Part shown: positions 12,999 through 25,205 of the stretch, piece after piece
How the letters are laid out: every line of letters starts with the position of its first letter
How positions within the stretch are numbered: the first letter of the stretch is position 1
From: Rhyzopertha dominica
Lineage: Eukaryota; Arthropoda; Insecta; Coleoptera; Bostrichidae
Assembly (NCBI GenBank): GCA_025024175.1
Contig: QCXZ01000003.1
Location: forward strand, 41,688,257-41,752,256
DNA: 64,000 nt
Direction of reading: 5' to 3'
Program-made: the position numbers and the translations under genes
Notes under the pieces: generated by a model
Database searches by the model: none
Told to the model about the DNA's origin: nothing
What the model saw: only the letters and a program-made list of their open reading frames with translations

Positions 12999-13959
12999 TT
13001 GATTCAATTTGCAGCGGTTTTTTAATTTGATCAAATATCTTTAAAAAAATTAAATGCAACCATATAGACTTTTTGTTAGCTGTTATAGTTCATTAATCAA
13101 GGAAAATAAATTTAAAAACCAGATTGCGATAGCTTTTTGGTTACAATAAAAAAAGTGCAAACCCGTTTTTTGATTCGGCTATTATTTGGACTAAAGTTAG
13201 CTTATTAAAAAAACATCACACATTTACTCACAAATTACGTTTTTTCTCTAGTATCCAATATAAAAAAAATGTAAAACCAAATTCTTACTGAAACTAGCTG
13301 ACGCATAACGGTTAGGTACTGAACTGGTCTTGTATGTACTTATTTCTAAGTAATAACTCAGTAGCCCATGACCGCTCCCTGTCATTTGTAACCTTATCGA
13401 ATAACAACTTTCATCCTATATTACACATTATTTCTGCTAATATCACATTTCCTTACCGTACCTCCCTAGACAAATCGCACGGGGTTAATAACTCGAAATT
13501 CTTAGAGTGTCACTAATCTGTTCTTGTATAAGGTATTAGTGTTATTATTCCTTAACTGTTGCTAAATGAGAAAGCTATTCAAGTTAGTAATATAAAATAC
13601 AAGTCGCACTATTTAATTTTATTGGTCAATAAACTACATAATAATATTTCATATGCTATAATAAAAAAATTATCGATAATCTCAAAAATGTCCCGCCGTT
13701 GCTGGCAAATCAAACGATCTAAACCTAACTAATAAGTCGTAATTTATGGGTAAACGTTTGATTTTTTTTAATATAACCTAATTTTATTTTAAGGAAAAAT
13801 AATAGGTCGAAGTGTCGAACCAAGAATGGATTGCGCAGTTTTTTTAAAGATATCTGATAAAATATAAAATTTTCTTAAATAACAAACAGTTGCAAATAAA
13901 TTATAAATTATTTATGATTATATTATAAAACATAATGTGGTGTAGTTTTTTTGCAGTCA
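12999..13959. other. Anonymous AT-rich DNA
   Basis: No recognisable gene or repeat. Many A/T runs. Confidence 0.45.
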
Positions 13960-14175
13960 TTTGTGTAACCTCAATGCGCATCGTTATTTGAGTTCATTCG
14001 TGTTTTGCGGTCTATTTTAGTATACATTACATTTCAAGTATCCCCAGAAAGAGCAATCAAGAGGTGTTAAATCAAGCGACTTAGGTGGGTATTCTATTGA
14101 TGGTGTTCGATGTATTCACCGATTTGATAAGACGTCCAAGTAGTTTCGGACCAAGGCAGCATACATTAATATTTT
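13960..14175 (-). pseudogene. Mariner-type DDE transposase, C-terminal fragment
   Basis: On the minus strand one frame reads VRNYLD, then an NR-stop-I segment, then PPKSLDLTPLDCSFWGYLK and, after a stop, NRPQNTNELK. This is the conserved tail of the mariner/Tc3-like transposase family: a VRxYLD block, the catalytic SPDLTPLDFFLWGYLK-type block with the third acidic residue, and the RPQNxxELK block. At least three in-frame stops are present. Nothing recognisable lies upstream, so only about 70 residues of a roughly 340-residue protein remain. The N-terminal part of what appears to be the same family is found separately at 33431-33785 on the opposite strand. Confidence 0.8.
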
Positions 14176-14534
14176 TTTATAACTACAACAATCTATTAGA
14201 CATATTGCTATGACTGGATATATATTTAAAATACCTTTCAAATGATATTTATGAACTTTCACTTAAAAATTTTATAGATGACTCATAGATGACTCAAAAA
14301 TGAAAAGATCCTTACAATGTGACCCTTTAAAAATAAAAATTTACGGTTTTTCAGAATTTTTCCGTAATATCACCGTTTACGAAATTATGATCCTGTTCCT
14401 TTTATTTGTAACATACTGTGTACTGAACTATACATTACAACTAGCACAATTTAGTAGAAATCAAGGGTATAAGATTTAAATGTAAGATTTGTACATTCAT
14501 AAATTATGCACACAACGTAAACGAACAAGAAGTG

Positions 14535-14612
14535 CTCATGGGCGTACCGAAGGAGGGCAGCTGCCCCCCTCCCTGGACCTGGGTAGCCAACCCTGGGGCC
14601 CTTTCCAATTTC
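14535..14612. mobile_element. GC-rich hAT-terminus-like fragment
   Basis: The stretch catgggcgtaccgaaggagg followed by long C runs and ccctggggccctttcc looks like the G/C-run ends of common insect hAT elements (terminus of the form CAGTGGCGTACCTAGGGGG). No partner terminus or target duplication was found, so it is probably a truncated copy. Confidence 0.35.
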
Positions 14613-15839
14613 CCATACATTTAGCTGGTTAATTATGTATGTACACCTAAAATTGTCCTTATTTACAAAATTGTTAAATACAGTAAAATTTATAGGCAAG
14701 AGTATTTTCAACAATTTTCATCCAGAACTCATATTTGACCCTTACAAATTACCTTCTTTCTAATAAGTCGTTGTCAAATGGTTTTCCAAGCTTAATCGAT
14801 GCCATGCGCGTTTTGAAGCTGTAACCGCAACTTTCTTGTTATTACGAATCGTTGTCTTAGGGCGGATATAGCTTCAAAAGACTATCTTGGTCAGAATGAG
14901 TCATAACACGATTTCTGCTTAGTTCAGCTCTTCTACCTTTTCCTATAAAGATTGTTCAACTAACTACTGTTATATGGAATCACATCAGAATCTGTCATAT
15001 ATTCGGTGATAACTCTAACTTTTGCACCAAATTTCTAAATTCACATTACATTTTAACAATTAATACACGAAAAAACAAAAAAAAAGTAAAATCCATCCGA
15101 ACTCACGTTTATCAGAGTCAATTTATTTAATATAAGGTTTAGGAATCCAGTAAAAGCATTATCAGCACGATTTAAAACCCGATGTGTTGTTAAAAATGCA
15201 ATTAAATATATTTCAGTTTATTTAAATGAAGCTTAATTTGGTTAAAATATTAAGTAGTCGGTTAATTTTTGAGAGCAATGTACTGGCGATCTAAGAAGTT
15301 TTAATAATGTTAGTTGTCCATCGAGTTTCTTTCCCTGGGGAGTAAAAATTACTACAATTGTATCTTTAGCACCNTTACATATAAACTCCCAGCTTANATT
15401 TCTAAAACTTCTGGTGTGAGAAGTTGAAACTGTACTAAAAGCGCATCGGTTAATGCATTAGTCTTTGGTATGTGTTAATTTTGAATCAAAAATCGCGCTC
15501 CTATTAGTAGAACTTTTAAGGTGAAATTTATGTTCCTGTGGTACTTGGTATGATATCATTATACATTATGTGGATCAAGGATTTTTATTCTCCCAAATAA
15601 AATGTATCAACTCATTTTTTTGATAAACGCGAGAGCGATGCAACTGAATGAGCCTTACCTAACTGAGTTCATCAATAACGGAATTAGTAATAAAGTCTTT
15701 ATTTCACACAAGTTGTTTTAAGTGGCCTTGCAGAAAATCCATGAACATTATTCATGGAATAAATACTTCATTAATTACTTAAGTACCTATATCATATAAA
15801 CATTTATTATTTCTATTTATGTTTAATTATACTCTACAG
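14613..15839. other. Anonymous AT-rich DNA
   Basis: No gene or repeat was recognised. Two ambiguous bases (15374, 15397). Confidence 0.45.
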
Positions 15840-16360
15840 GACGTTCCTGCTTTGCCCCCTTCTAGACCAAAAGCTGGGTACGACCATGGAAGTGCTATAT
15901 TTCCACTTCTGAAATCAAATCATTTGCAGCTAAAGCACGACAATATAAATTCGTTAACTAGAATATATGTATTGTTAGATCACTAATTAATTCCTCATTA
16001 CTCGAAGTTTTCCCCCCTTCAGCGAATCTTATCAGCTTTGCCGATTCAAAACAAACATTGTCGTTGCAATTGCGCAATCTTATACAGATATCTCGGTCAA
16101 AGCCCCCGGTTCTGTCAAAAACTATCGTCAGAACGAACATATCCACGCGCCACGTGTGAACAAACAACCCATAACTCACGCATTAATGTCCAAATTCTTG
16201 TCGTTATCTATCACACTTTTGCAATTGAATGCACCACGCAGATTAATAATAAGGCGGAATTGCTTCAGCTCCATAAACCACCGGGTTTATGTAGGAAGCG
16301 CTTTCAGAGAGCTCGTAGGAAGGGATAAAGAGGCTTCGAAGTTAAATTCAATTTAGTTAT
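15840..16360. other. Moderately GC-rich island, candidate conserved noncoding element
   Basis: Composition is more balanced than the flanks and carries words such as cattgtcgttgcaattgcgc, ccacgcgccacgtgtgaaca (E-box CACGTG) and cgcagattaataataaggcg. Overlapping open frames of 66-96 codons occur on both strands without a recognisable domain or a codon bias favouring one. That pattern is more like constrained noncoding DNA than an exon. Confidence 0.25.
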
Positions 16361-16669
16361 GAATGTATATAATTAAATTGTGCCGAGCGTTTTCACANGT
16401 TCTGATTTAATACTAGTTCTGGATCGGTTTCATAAAGTACTTCATAAGCTTTCTAGTAGGATCATTCAATATACATACAATCTTAATGACAAACTGTAAA
16501 ATTGACGTCTAATTGCTGGTATTGTATTTTCGATACAACTATCTAAAGCAATGTACAAGAATTACAGAACAGCGTATAAGAATTGCTTGTAGGCTTATCA
16601 AGCCGCAGTAGTAAATGAAAGGATTGTAATTCGACACTACATATCTACTCTGTTCTCACCCCTGCAACC

Positions 16670-16769
16670 NNNNNNNNNNNNNNNNNNNNNNNNNNNNNNN
16701 NNNNNNNNNNNNNNNNNNNNNNNNNNNNNNNNNNNNNNNNNNNNNNNNNNNNNNNNNNNNNNNNNNNNN
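16670..16769. other. Assembly gap (100 N)
   Basis: A run of exactly 100 undetermined bases. It abuts copy 2 of the dispersed repeat, so the scaffold probably broke at this repeat and the true gap size is unknown. Confidence 0.98.
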
Positions 16770-17680
16770 TTATCACTCCAACCAGATTATAACCTCATAC
16801 ATTGTCTGGAAAATTTGTGATTATGAATTTTTAATAGACATAAACAGACGTAAAACGCGCAATAGATAATTGATGCAAAATAAGTCACTAACAATTTTGT
16901 TGCACTGCAAATGACATCAACTGTTGTGCGAGTTTACTCAACTTCAGCTACTCTCTATACACTCATTGAGTTTATTACACCAATGGAATATCATAATTAA
17001 AGCTATTATCAACTACATGCGACTCACCTTTCGTAGCTAATAAGTAAAGCATTATAATTGCAAACCTTGAGGGCAACCTATATAGGTGTAAAAAATGCTA
17101 ACGCTAAATTCATATTTAGCAACGAAGCTGGGCAGTATGTTAAAGCAATCTATCTAATGGTTTTTAATGTTCAAAACGACTGCGATATTTGATAAGCGAA
17201 CATTTTATGCGCGAAATTTAACAATAAACAAAAATTAGTTATTTTGCTTTAACATACTGCCCAGCTTTTTTGCTAAATATGAATTTAGCAAAAGGAAGAA
17301 CAAACAGTTACAAAGAGAACAACAAGAATTAAAATCTAACTAAGCGTCTGTAAAATCTACCTAAGCGTCTGGTAAGGGACATAGNTTTANCATAACAATT
17401 ATAGCTAACTTTTAATAACCAAACAATTCTAGCTAACTTCCAATACATTGGTAGCACATTTTCTTTCCGTATTATTATTTTCTTTATGTAGGAACCTTTT
17501 CATAAGCAGATGCAATGCAATTTGTAGTTAAATGTTTCCATTTCGACCAAAAAATGTTATAAATTTAGAAAGTAAATGATCTAAAGGAGCTGGTTCGTTT
17601 GCGGAGTTCAAATATAAGAAAAATAGAAAAGACGTATGTTCGCTTACCTTAGGTACGGTACTGCGAACGCTGCGGCATGC
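16770..17680 (-). repeat. Dispersed repeat, copy 2 (inverted relative to 1-884)
   Basis: Reverse complement of 1-884, with matches throughout, including the internal foldback. It carries a ~35-40-bp segment around 16995-17033 (near gctattatcaactacatgcg) missing from copy 1. A 63-codon minus-strand frame at its end (17528-17719) is unrecognised and interrupted in copy 1 by the window edge, so I do not call it a gene. Confidence 0.85.
17101..17289. repeat. Foldback inside dispersed repeat copy 2
   Basis: gctgggcagtatgttaaagc at 17127-17146 pairs with gctttaacatactgcccagc near 17247-17266. The tgctaaat/atttagca palindromes extend both ends. It is equivalent to 393-580. Confidence 0.7.
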
Positions 17681-17775
17681 GGGTATCCACCAAAAAGCGG
17701 GAGCGGAAGTTAAAACCAAGAACCAAAAAATGTTATGAATTTAGAAAATAAATGATCTAAAGGAGTTCGTTCTTT
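17548..17775 (+). repeat. Local direct duplication
   Basis: The segment aaaaaatgttataaatttag through aaatgatctaaaggag at 17549-17588 recurs as aaaaaatgttatgaatttag through aaatgatctaaaggag at about 17725-17764, a spacing near 175 bp. The second unit lies at the outer edge of copy 2 and may be a partial tandem duplication of the repeat's end. Confidence 0.7.
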
Positions 17776-18299
17776 TATTTTATACCTTTTGGTTTGTTTT
17801 AAAAACGTGTTAAATTAAAAAATATATACTCAGGTATATTTTGTAAGCTTAAGTCTATTGCTAGGCTATTTAATATACCTTGGGCCATTACCGACCATCA
17901 ATATCTGTTTTGTTTGTTTTTTGTTATTAATTTTTTAATACGGTGTTCTACACTCAAGCCATTTCTTTGTTCAAACAGCTAACAACACGCAACAACAAGA
18001 AACTAAGGCAAAAGGAAAACACTCGTAGTCACAAGTGCTAATGGCGATCCGAGTATATTTATACACTTACGTGTTAATATAGGTTACCAGATGTGCTTCT
18101 TTTCCTTATTATGTACGGAAATTCAGGTATTTGTTGCCAACTTTTATACGTTTAGAGTGGATCCGTCCCTGGATTACGCCTTCGCTTGACTTCTGCTTTG
18201 TGAATTCAATATCAAACGGTTCCAATGAAGATGTAACGAAAAGCCCGCGATGTATCTTGAAATAATTCTTTGCTTATCGTAGAGATGTCATAACTAATG
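17776..18299. other. Anonymous AT-rich DNA
   Basis: Nothing recognised. Confidence 0.45.
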
Positions 18300-18600
18300 A
18301 TGTAGTTGCGCGTTTTTAACGAGTTTCGCTTCGATGCCGTGACCGGGTTCCTCATCTAATGATCGGTTCTGTACTTTTACGAAGCGGAAGTCTGCACAAG
18401 TTTAAAACGTAAACTGATATTTTGATGGGACACGCGGCCTCCCAGGGGCTTCCCCAAGCGGAATCTGCCATGTGGCGTCTTGGGAAATTTAAGATTCTAG
18501 GAGGGTTGCGTGCCCCTGAAAAAGGGTTAATTTTCTTTTTAATTGTCGCACATAAAGTTTGTGGGGTGCAATTAACTGTGGTGGATGCCAATTAAGGAAA
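18300..18600. other. GC-richer island, candidate conserved noncoding element
   Basis: Contains gatgccgtgaccgggttcct, gacacgcggcctcccagggg and gtgccaattaa-type words. There is a 79-codon minus-strand frame without a recognisable domain. It stands out from the AT-rich flanks and has no transposon termini. Confidence 0.22.
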
Positions 18601-20489
18601 AATTATGATGGGGTTCTGCCAACAATAAATTGTGAGGAAGTTGTCGACTATAAAACAATATTCATATAGGTAGGAATAGATCAGATGTGCACGATGTACA
18701 GGATGTAAATAAATCCGGCAAATACTCGTAAATATGTGGAGTCTAAAGAATTTACTTTATTGTGTGCATGGCTAGTAACATTAACCAAAAGTGACCTATT
18801 ATACCGAGAGCCTTGTTGAGATTCGCGAGATCAAATAAATTAGGCATTTATGTGGTTTTACCTGCGTTATAATGTTATAAATAATATTTGGAGCAAAAAA
18901 AGGTCATTTCAAATCTAACATAATCTGTCAAATGTCAATTCAATGTCATTTATCAAAAATCAATTTTTCACCGTCAACTACAATTGTCTCTTTGTTGAAG
19001 CAAATTGAAATTATGCTACAGTTTACTAACAAGATATTAGTTATTAAATAGTCCAGGGTTCAGTTTCTACTTAAATTACTTCTATTTGGCCAATTATTAA
19101 CCACCTGAAAGCCCAGGAAGACACACTAAGAACTGACGATGTGACGTTTGATAGACCATAGTCCATCAACTGTTAAGCAGGTTAAGCATGAAAACTTTTC
19201 ATTTTAGCATTCAGTAATATTATTTTAAATAATATTTAATATTTTTGTGAAGCGACATACGTGAAAATATTACGTCAAAGTTATCAGCGACTTCATGACT
19301 ATACACATTTTAAAATTATACAGTAATTGTTAGTTGTTACCATAGCCGCCTTGCGTTTAGACTGTACTGTTTATTGTACTTGTGTGAGAACAGTTTAGAA
19401 TTGTTATTGAGTGACACAAAAAAACAAAGGGTCAAATAACCCACCTAACGGTGAAACTGTGGTATTTAAAAATTCCGTGTTATACCAGCTTTATTTCCAA
19501 AATATGACTTCGAGGTGGTTGACGAACAATATGAATATGCGGGATGAACTGCAGATGAAACAGACTGCAGGCAATTATTAAAAGCACAGTAGTCGAGAAT
19601 CTAAGTGACACTAGAATCGGAGTGATATCTAAAAAGCGACAGCGCTCCACGATGTCAGTCAAATTCTAGGTTCAGTCTACGAAAATGAAAAGTTTGGCTA
19701 CACAACTGGTGGTCCATGAGAATTTATTAAGTTTGTAATTTAATGAATTATCTTCAGCAGACTTATGAATGAGTTATCTCCTTATATTTCCATCATCTTA
19801 CGATGATTGTGAATGAAAATCAGACGGTATATTGCGTATTGTATTTGTAAAAACAAAACTACGTGACCACGAGACTTAACGATGTGGGAGAAACGAATGG
19901 CACTTACAATATTTTCATGATTAGCACTGACGTACATCATAAAGTAGACTGTCGCACAAGTTGTGAAACTGCACCCCATCGAAAAACGTTTTGGCGATTA
20001 ATACAAACGCGAAAATAGTCCACAGAAAAAAGCGCGCAAGAGCTTCATGTGAATTTACATAAATCATTTTAGCTTAAAGCGTTTGGTAATATGTAACGGC
20101 CGTTCATAAGCAAACGGGTCAAGTAATAGTGTAATGGTGTAGCAAACTGAACCATCACCAGACTGTCACTTGTATCGATTGTCACAAGGGTTTCGTTTGC
20201 AACGCACGTATTGTTATTGTTCATAGGATATTCCCCGATTTGATTTTTTAAAATCGTTTGTGCCCTTGTTAATTATAGGTAACAGTAATAGCATCTTATT
20301 TTTCTCGTGCAATAAATGACTATTACGTCACTCGAGCCATACGTCAAATGTTTATCAAATTGTATGAATTAATTTATATAGTAGGCACCAAGTTCGTTTT
20401 AGAAAGTGAAAACCAGCGCTCGATTGGCCCGTTTTCTTATGAACGCCCATTATTAGTCCCATTCCTTCATTAGCCTCTCATTTAATTTA
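18601..20489. other. Anonymous AT-rich DNA
   Basis: No recognisable coding or repeat structure. Short open frames have no known domain. Confidence 0.45.
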
Positions 20490-20506
20490 AAATTCATGTC
20501 TATGCT

Positions 20507-20640
20507 ATGCTGTATGCATGGCAACTAAAGACTGTTCTGTTTCACTATATGCCACAGAACTGGCTTTGCCTGGCAGTTAGGTGGATTTGTCTTTACCATG
20601 TCAGGTTAATGCTGATTTAATTTAACTTTTATTTCACTTA
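20507..20640 (-). repeat. Diverged inverted copy of the 5.2/7.9-kb short repeat
   Basis: Read on the minus strand, 20640 to 20566 gives a diverged match to the block ending in agccacctagctgcc of copies A and B. Adjacent to it is ctatgctatgctgtatgcat (20509-20528), which resembles the terminus of the 8062-8380 foldback. Identity is visibly lower than between copies A and B. Confidence 0.45.
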
Positions 20641-20725
20641 ATTTTGGTTTTGGAAATGCTTTTCATGCAAAATATCTATCACTTATTACAAGACCTTATA
20701 GGTTTGTTGTTATGTTGCGTGTACC

Positions 20726-21129
20726 TAGGGTTGCAGAAAATTATTGAAATATCGATTTTTGTCGTTTTTATTTTACTTTGTTTATAAAAAATACAATTAT
20801 ATAATTCTATTGTTCAGATAGGCAAATCTTTTGTATTCTCCATCCTATCCTACTACTGAAGAAACTCTATTTGGCAACGTTGAATACGAAGCTGCAGGAA
20901 TTTTCAGGTTTCTTTGCATAAATTACAAATTGCCCCAAATTGCACGGTGTGTATGTATATCTACATGCTATAATAGAGTTTACATTTATATCCTATATAA
21001 TATATATCGATACTAGGCCTGATTCGATACCAAATATAATATCGAGCATTTAATATCGATGCAAAATATCGAAATTCGAGTTCAAAATATCGACATTTCG
21101 ATAATATCGAAGTATCGTTAGTAGCTCTA
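20726..21129. mobile_element. hAT-like MITE with TATCGATA-rich subterminal repeats
   Basis: The block starts tagggttgcagaaaattatt, is packed toward its right end with atatcga/tcgatat words (20995-21118), and ends gttagtagctcta. The outer TAGGG/CTCTA and the dense subterminal short repeats match the architecture of insect hAT MITEs. The flanking 8-mers (cgtgtacc, ggtgtgta) are not a convincing target duplication. Confidence 0.4.
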
Positions 21130-22201
21130 GGTGTGTAAAAAGTAGGTATATGGTAATTTGCTGCTGTTGAAGTTGAACTTACACATTCGATTGTTTTTGA
21201 GGCATGGTATTATTATCGATAATTTGTTTCAATATAGCAATCGCAAATTTGCCGTTTAAAAAAATATCAGTAATGTCGCATAAAAAAACAATTGAATGTT
21301 TTTGTCAAACAAAACAAAGGAACTGTTCGATCGTTAATATTGAAAAAAAAATACAAATTGCAGTGTTCAAAAGGAGATGCGGCCTGGTTGTACCTAAGTG
21401 TTACGGAATTGAGGTAGATACCTTTATAAAGAGATTAAATATGTTGTGTAGTTCATTAGTAAAATAAGCACACCTATCCGGAAAAGCAATAAATTGGTGC
21501 TATATCACTCACTTGAGACTTCTTGAAACACTAAAAGAACATAGTTAAACTTATATTCACTAATTTTGGAATTAAACACGTTGCCGTTATGTAAGATCTT
21601 TCATTGTGGGCATTAATTTGTCAGTTTGCGCATTTCTCTATCTGAACGTATTTCTTGGGCTAATTTTCATGTTCGTTCCGATTACTTCGAAAAAACTTAG
21701 AAAGTGGACAAGGCGAATATGAAACCAACAATTTGATGACGGTGTTCCTGCTGGAAAAGACAAGGTCTGTACAGGGTGTGTTTTTTTTTCTAGGTTTAGC
21801 ATACGGATCTCGGAAACTAGCCGAAATAGAAGGAAAGCTAAATGGGATAAGTTTTGCAGTTTTTTGAGCCTAAGTTAATGCACTTTTTGATTTTATTTGA
21901 TTCGATTCGTCTAACGTACCTAGTTCTAATTTTATTTAAAAAGTGTAGATACAGAAATTGTAGAAAATAATGTCTCCGAATAGATGTAATGTCATTCAGT
22001 TTTGCAAGTAAGATGTAATTTTCGAAATATGACATAAACTTAAATAATAGTTGGCTATGGCTTCATTTTCAAGTTTTCAAACGATGTAAAACTTAATGTG
22101 ATTATTTAAAAAAACAACTTTTTGTTTTATTCTTTTATTTTAAATTCGGTTTTAAGGTAGTTTGCCGTGGACAAATGAAAACAAATGAATTAAATGCCAA
22201 T
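21130..22201. other. Anonymous AT-rich DNA
   Basis: An 87-codon plus-strand frame (21204-21467) has no recognisable domain. A gtacagggtgtg word at 21771-21782 matches a motif seen in several insect transposon ends. Confidence 0.4.
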
Positions 22202-22460
22202 AGAGTGGTGTACTTAGAAATTTTGTCTGGAGGGAGGGATGACAACTATAGGCTTACGGGGGGCAGGGAGAGAAAACTGCAATTTAATGAAGCACAAAAT
22301 TAACCATATTTGTTAAGAATTTTTGACATTCAATACTTTAGTTATTCGCCCTGAACTTAAAAACTAAGACAAAAGATTATTTTAATTAGTCTTCAAGAGT
22401 CTTGTCATGGGTCGTGGGGGAGGGTTCTAACCCGGGCCCCCTTACACATGGAGACGCTGT
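22202..22460. mobile_element. hAT-like MITE remnant
   Basis: The left end agagtggtgtacttagaaat, followed by G-rich runs (22228-22275), and the right part with ggggagggttctaacccggg and C runs ending gagacgctg, match the organisation of insect hAT elements whose ends read CAGTGGCGTA...CCCC...CACTG. The flanking atgccaat (22194-22201) and atgccagt (22461-22468) agree at 7 of 8 positions, consistent with an aged 8-bp target duplication. No transposase. Confidence 0.5.
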
Positions 22461-23169
22461 ATGCCAGTACGTCAATCCTTTAGTTAGAAAAAGAGTTCCT
22501 TGAGGTACATTCATACTTAAAAAAGCGCTATATTGTGATGTTAGCTGAATATGGTGTAAATGAAACGCTGCCCAAACTGTACAAGAATACCTTGAACGTT
22601 ACTTTGATCGCCGCCCAGCCTTCCTTAATATCTATATGATATTAGTCTATCTAAATCTATATAAAAAGCTTCTCACTCTCTTTTGAAAAGGTGCAATACA
22701 CGCATTGATAATAATGGTGGACCTTTTGAGCATTATTTGTAATTAATTAGGAGTATTATGTGTCTGGATTAGTTTTTAATCATGTATAAAGGTTAATAGT
22801 TTTTCGTTACAAAAATAAAGTTCAATCAGTTGATTGAATAATACAAAAAGTTTTCCTATTTTAAATACTTTTCCTTTTATTTCTTAGAAATGTCCAGTTA
22901 TCATCGCCACCAAACGATAAACAAACAAAACAAAAGAAACGCATGTGTCTCTTCCCATTCGCGCAACTATAAAATCTTCATAAACATCCTTTTCGATTTT
23001 TGCTAACTGGGTTGTACTTGATTTAAATTTAATACAGGCACAGGATGAGTTTTCCTTAATGTGTACTTTGTCCGCCAAACTCAGAGAACTGAGGTTTAAT
23101 TTAATTAAATCACACACCCTCATTTTGTCTTGAACACAATTTTCCACAAAAAAAATACCTGTACGTACG
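22461..23169. other. Anonymous AT-rich DNA
   Basis: A 110-codon minus-strand frame (22884-23216) shows no recognisable domain and has no partner exons that I can support. Confidence 0.4.
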
Positions 23170-23420
23170 CTTAATAACCGCTCACGTTCGGGTGCATTAT
23201 TTGCAGGAATGCGCACTCGTGTCTCGGGCTGAACGAACTAACCGTAAGCCCGAAATTCCACCTAGAATCGCGTGTCGACGCGTGCCATTTCCATCGCATT
23301 GCCCACAGAGCATGGGCTTACAGGAATCAGCCCGCCCGGCAGCCGCCAGGCAAGTGAATCAGATGGCCTGGCCTGCGGGTTTGCGCAACGCAGACGCTGA
23401 AGGCAAATCTACATAAGATT
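23170..23420. other. GC-rich island
   Basis: Strong local GC rise with ctcgtgtctcgggctgaacg, ccgcccggcagccgccaggc and cctggcctgcgggtttgcgc. A 74-codon plus-strand frame crosses it without a recognisable domain. It could be conserved noncoding DNA or a decayed GC-rich transposon end. Confidence 0.22.
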
Positions 23421-23524
23421 ATAAATTAAATACCTATGGGTAATAATTGGTATATTACATCATTAGATGTAAATGTGTAAATAAATGTTTAATTAATTGA
23501 ATTTGATGTACGTAGTCGTTTGCG

Positions 23525-23573
23525 TAGGGAGGGCGGCGCCGGCGCCCCGCAGCCGTACCTCACCAGCCGCCAC
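23525..23573. mobile_element. hAT terminus fragment ending ACCAGCCGCCACTG
   Basis: The sequence gggagggcggcgccggcgcc leads to ctcaccagccgccactg, the same terminal word as the right end of the complete hAT element at 48126-49342 (caccagccgccactg). No matching left end was found within the window, so this is a one-ended, truncated relative. Confidence 0.5.
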
Positions 23574-25032
23574 TGATCATGGCTAACTAGATTAGAATCA
23601 GAGTAAAACAGAAAAAAATTTCAGAATTTGAATTATCACTTCTACATCATTATTATGATTATTGTTTTGACATTATGATTTTTAAATAACCAATTATATA
23701 AGAAATGCAAGCTTATGTTATATTTCTAAAATGACAGCTTATTTTTAAAACCTAATGATTAGTGACATCATTTCTACAACTTTTATGTCTTTACACTTGT
23801 TACGTAAAATTAAAAATAGCAACGTTAGCCACGAACTTTTTAAAAAATCCATAAGGTGTATCAAATTAGGCTGAGGATGATAAAAAAACGACTATTGATT
23901 AAATTAATTAAATGGCTCCCCAAGCGATAACATATCGAGCAATATTCATATATATGTGTAGTAATCCAGAAGTCTATATAGCTATACGACATACGAGTAT
24001 CACAATTCAATTGTTTGCGATGGCAGACCTCACACATGCGAACGACCGTAAAAGAGGTAAAAGCTAGTAATTTCGTTATGAAATCCGTCTGTTGAGATAA
24101 CGAAAGTACAGCGACGTAAACACCGCCGTTAAACGAGCATTGTGTTCGCCTCTGTTGTTCGTAAATGGCCGTCCGTTTAGCGGGATCATCTTTTGTCCGC
24201 TGTAATTGAACGACATATCCACACGGTGCAGCTACAAAGGAGCAGGAAGCGGTGTATAATTGTTTCATTGCCTACTTGACTCGGTTATCCGACAGCGACC
24301 ATTATCCGCAGAAATGAAAGGACCTCCGTTTACGCCAAACCGAAGGGTAAAACCGTCAACTCTTTCACAGCGTACATCGTACCTTGCCATCTGATTTTGT
24401 ATGCTTGGAATCATTTAATGGAAAAAGCTGAGATTTTCAAACCTACATTATTTCCAGTTATCTCGCAAGAACTGTTGTATGCCGCCTGTACTGCTGATTC
24501 CTATGTAACTGAAAAAAAAAATGTGCGTTAGTTGTATACTAGCAATAACATACTTTTATAGTCCAACAGGCCCAATACCGGTCTAGTGTACAATAGACAA
24601 AATGTGATCAGTAGTCAGCCGTCGTTAGAAAATATATGTATAATTTTCATTTTTTCAAACAGTCTCAAATACTGAGTACTCTAAAAAAATTGGCCAATTT
24701 AATATTATAGTCAATGACGCCGCGGGGCCTTGTACCTTCGCACCGCTCGCACCTCCCTCCGGTTGGCCCTGGTTGTTTCTTTTTAAAATATTCGAACCAA
24801 AGGAATAGTGAATTTATACATTTTCCAAACACAATACCTGGTGGCTGTATCTTCGATTTACCCGTAAATGTGACGTAGACAAGTCATTCTTCAGTACTTC
24901 AGTAGTAGATGAGGTAATTAACTTTGAGATAAAATGAATATGAAAAAGTTAATTACTCTACGAAGTTTTATTTCACTGGGGTCTTTTTTCATTGTTCTGC
25001 TCCAGTTAGCTAAAAAAGCTCATTGGGCAATC
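23574..25032. other. Anonymous DNA with one GC-richer segment (about 23930-24480)
   Basis: A 135-codon minus-strand frame (23861-24268) is the longest in the window but has no recognisable domain. The segment includes gtaaatggccgtccgtttag and gttatccgacagcgaccatt and resembles the other noncoding islands. A short C/G-rich patch at 24716-24776 resembles the G/C-run ends of hAT elements. Confidence 0.3.
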
Positions 25033-25205
25033 GACAACGTAGGTCTCTGTATTTATCGACCATACCAACCTACGTCATAGTTCGTAAAGCCACCGCTATA
25101 GGATGCAGTCCTAATTTTTACCAAACAACCGGACAACCAGCAATGTAGGTCTCTGTACTTACAGACCGCATCAATCTACGTCGTAGTTCGTAAAGCCACC
25201 GCTAG
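25033..25205 (+). repeat. Direct repeat pair with internal hairpins
   Basis: The block from gtaggtctctgta to gttcgtaaagccaccgcta occurs at 25033-25098 and again at 25138-25205, a period near 106 bp. Each unit pairs with itself: gacaacgtaggt against acctacgtc in the first unit and atgtaggt against atctacgt in the second. Confidence 0.75.

Noticed and set aside
23861..24268. 135-codon minus-strand open frame, the longest in the window
   Set aside because: No domain, signal peptide or membrane pattern was recognised, there is no supporting splice structure, and it overlaps a GC-richer island whose other frames are also fairly open. Chance or constrained noncoding DNA is more likely than a gene.
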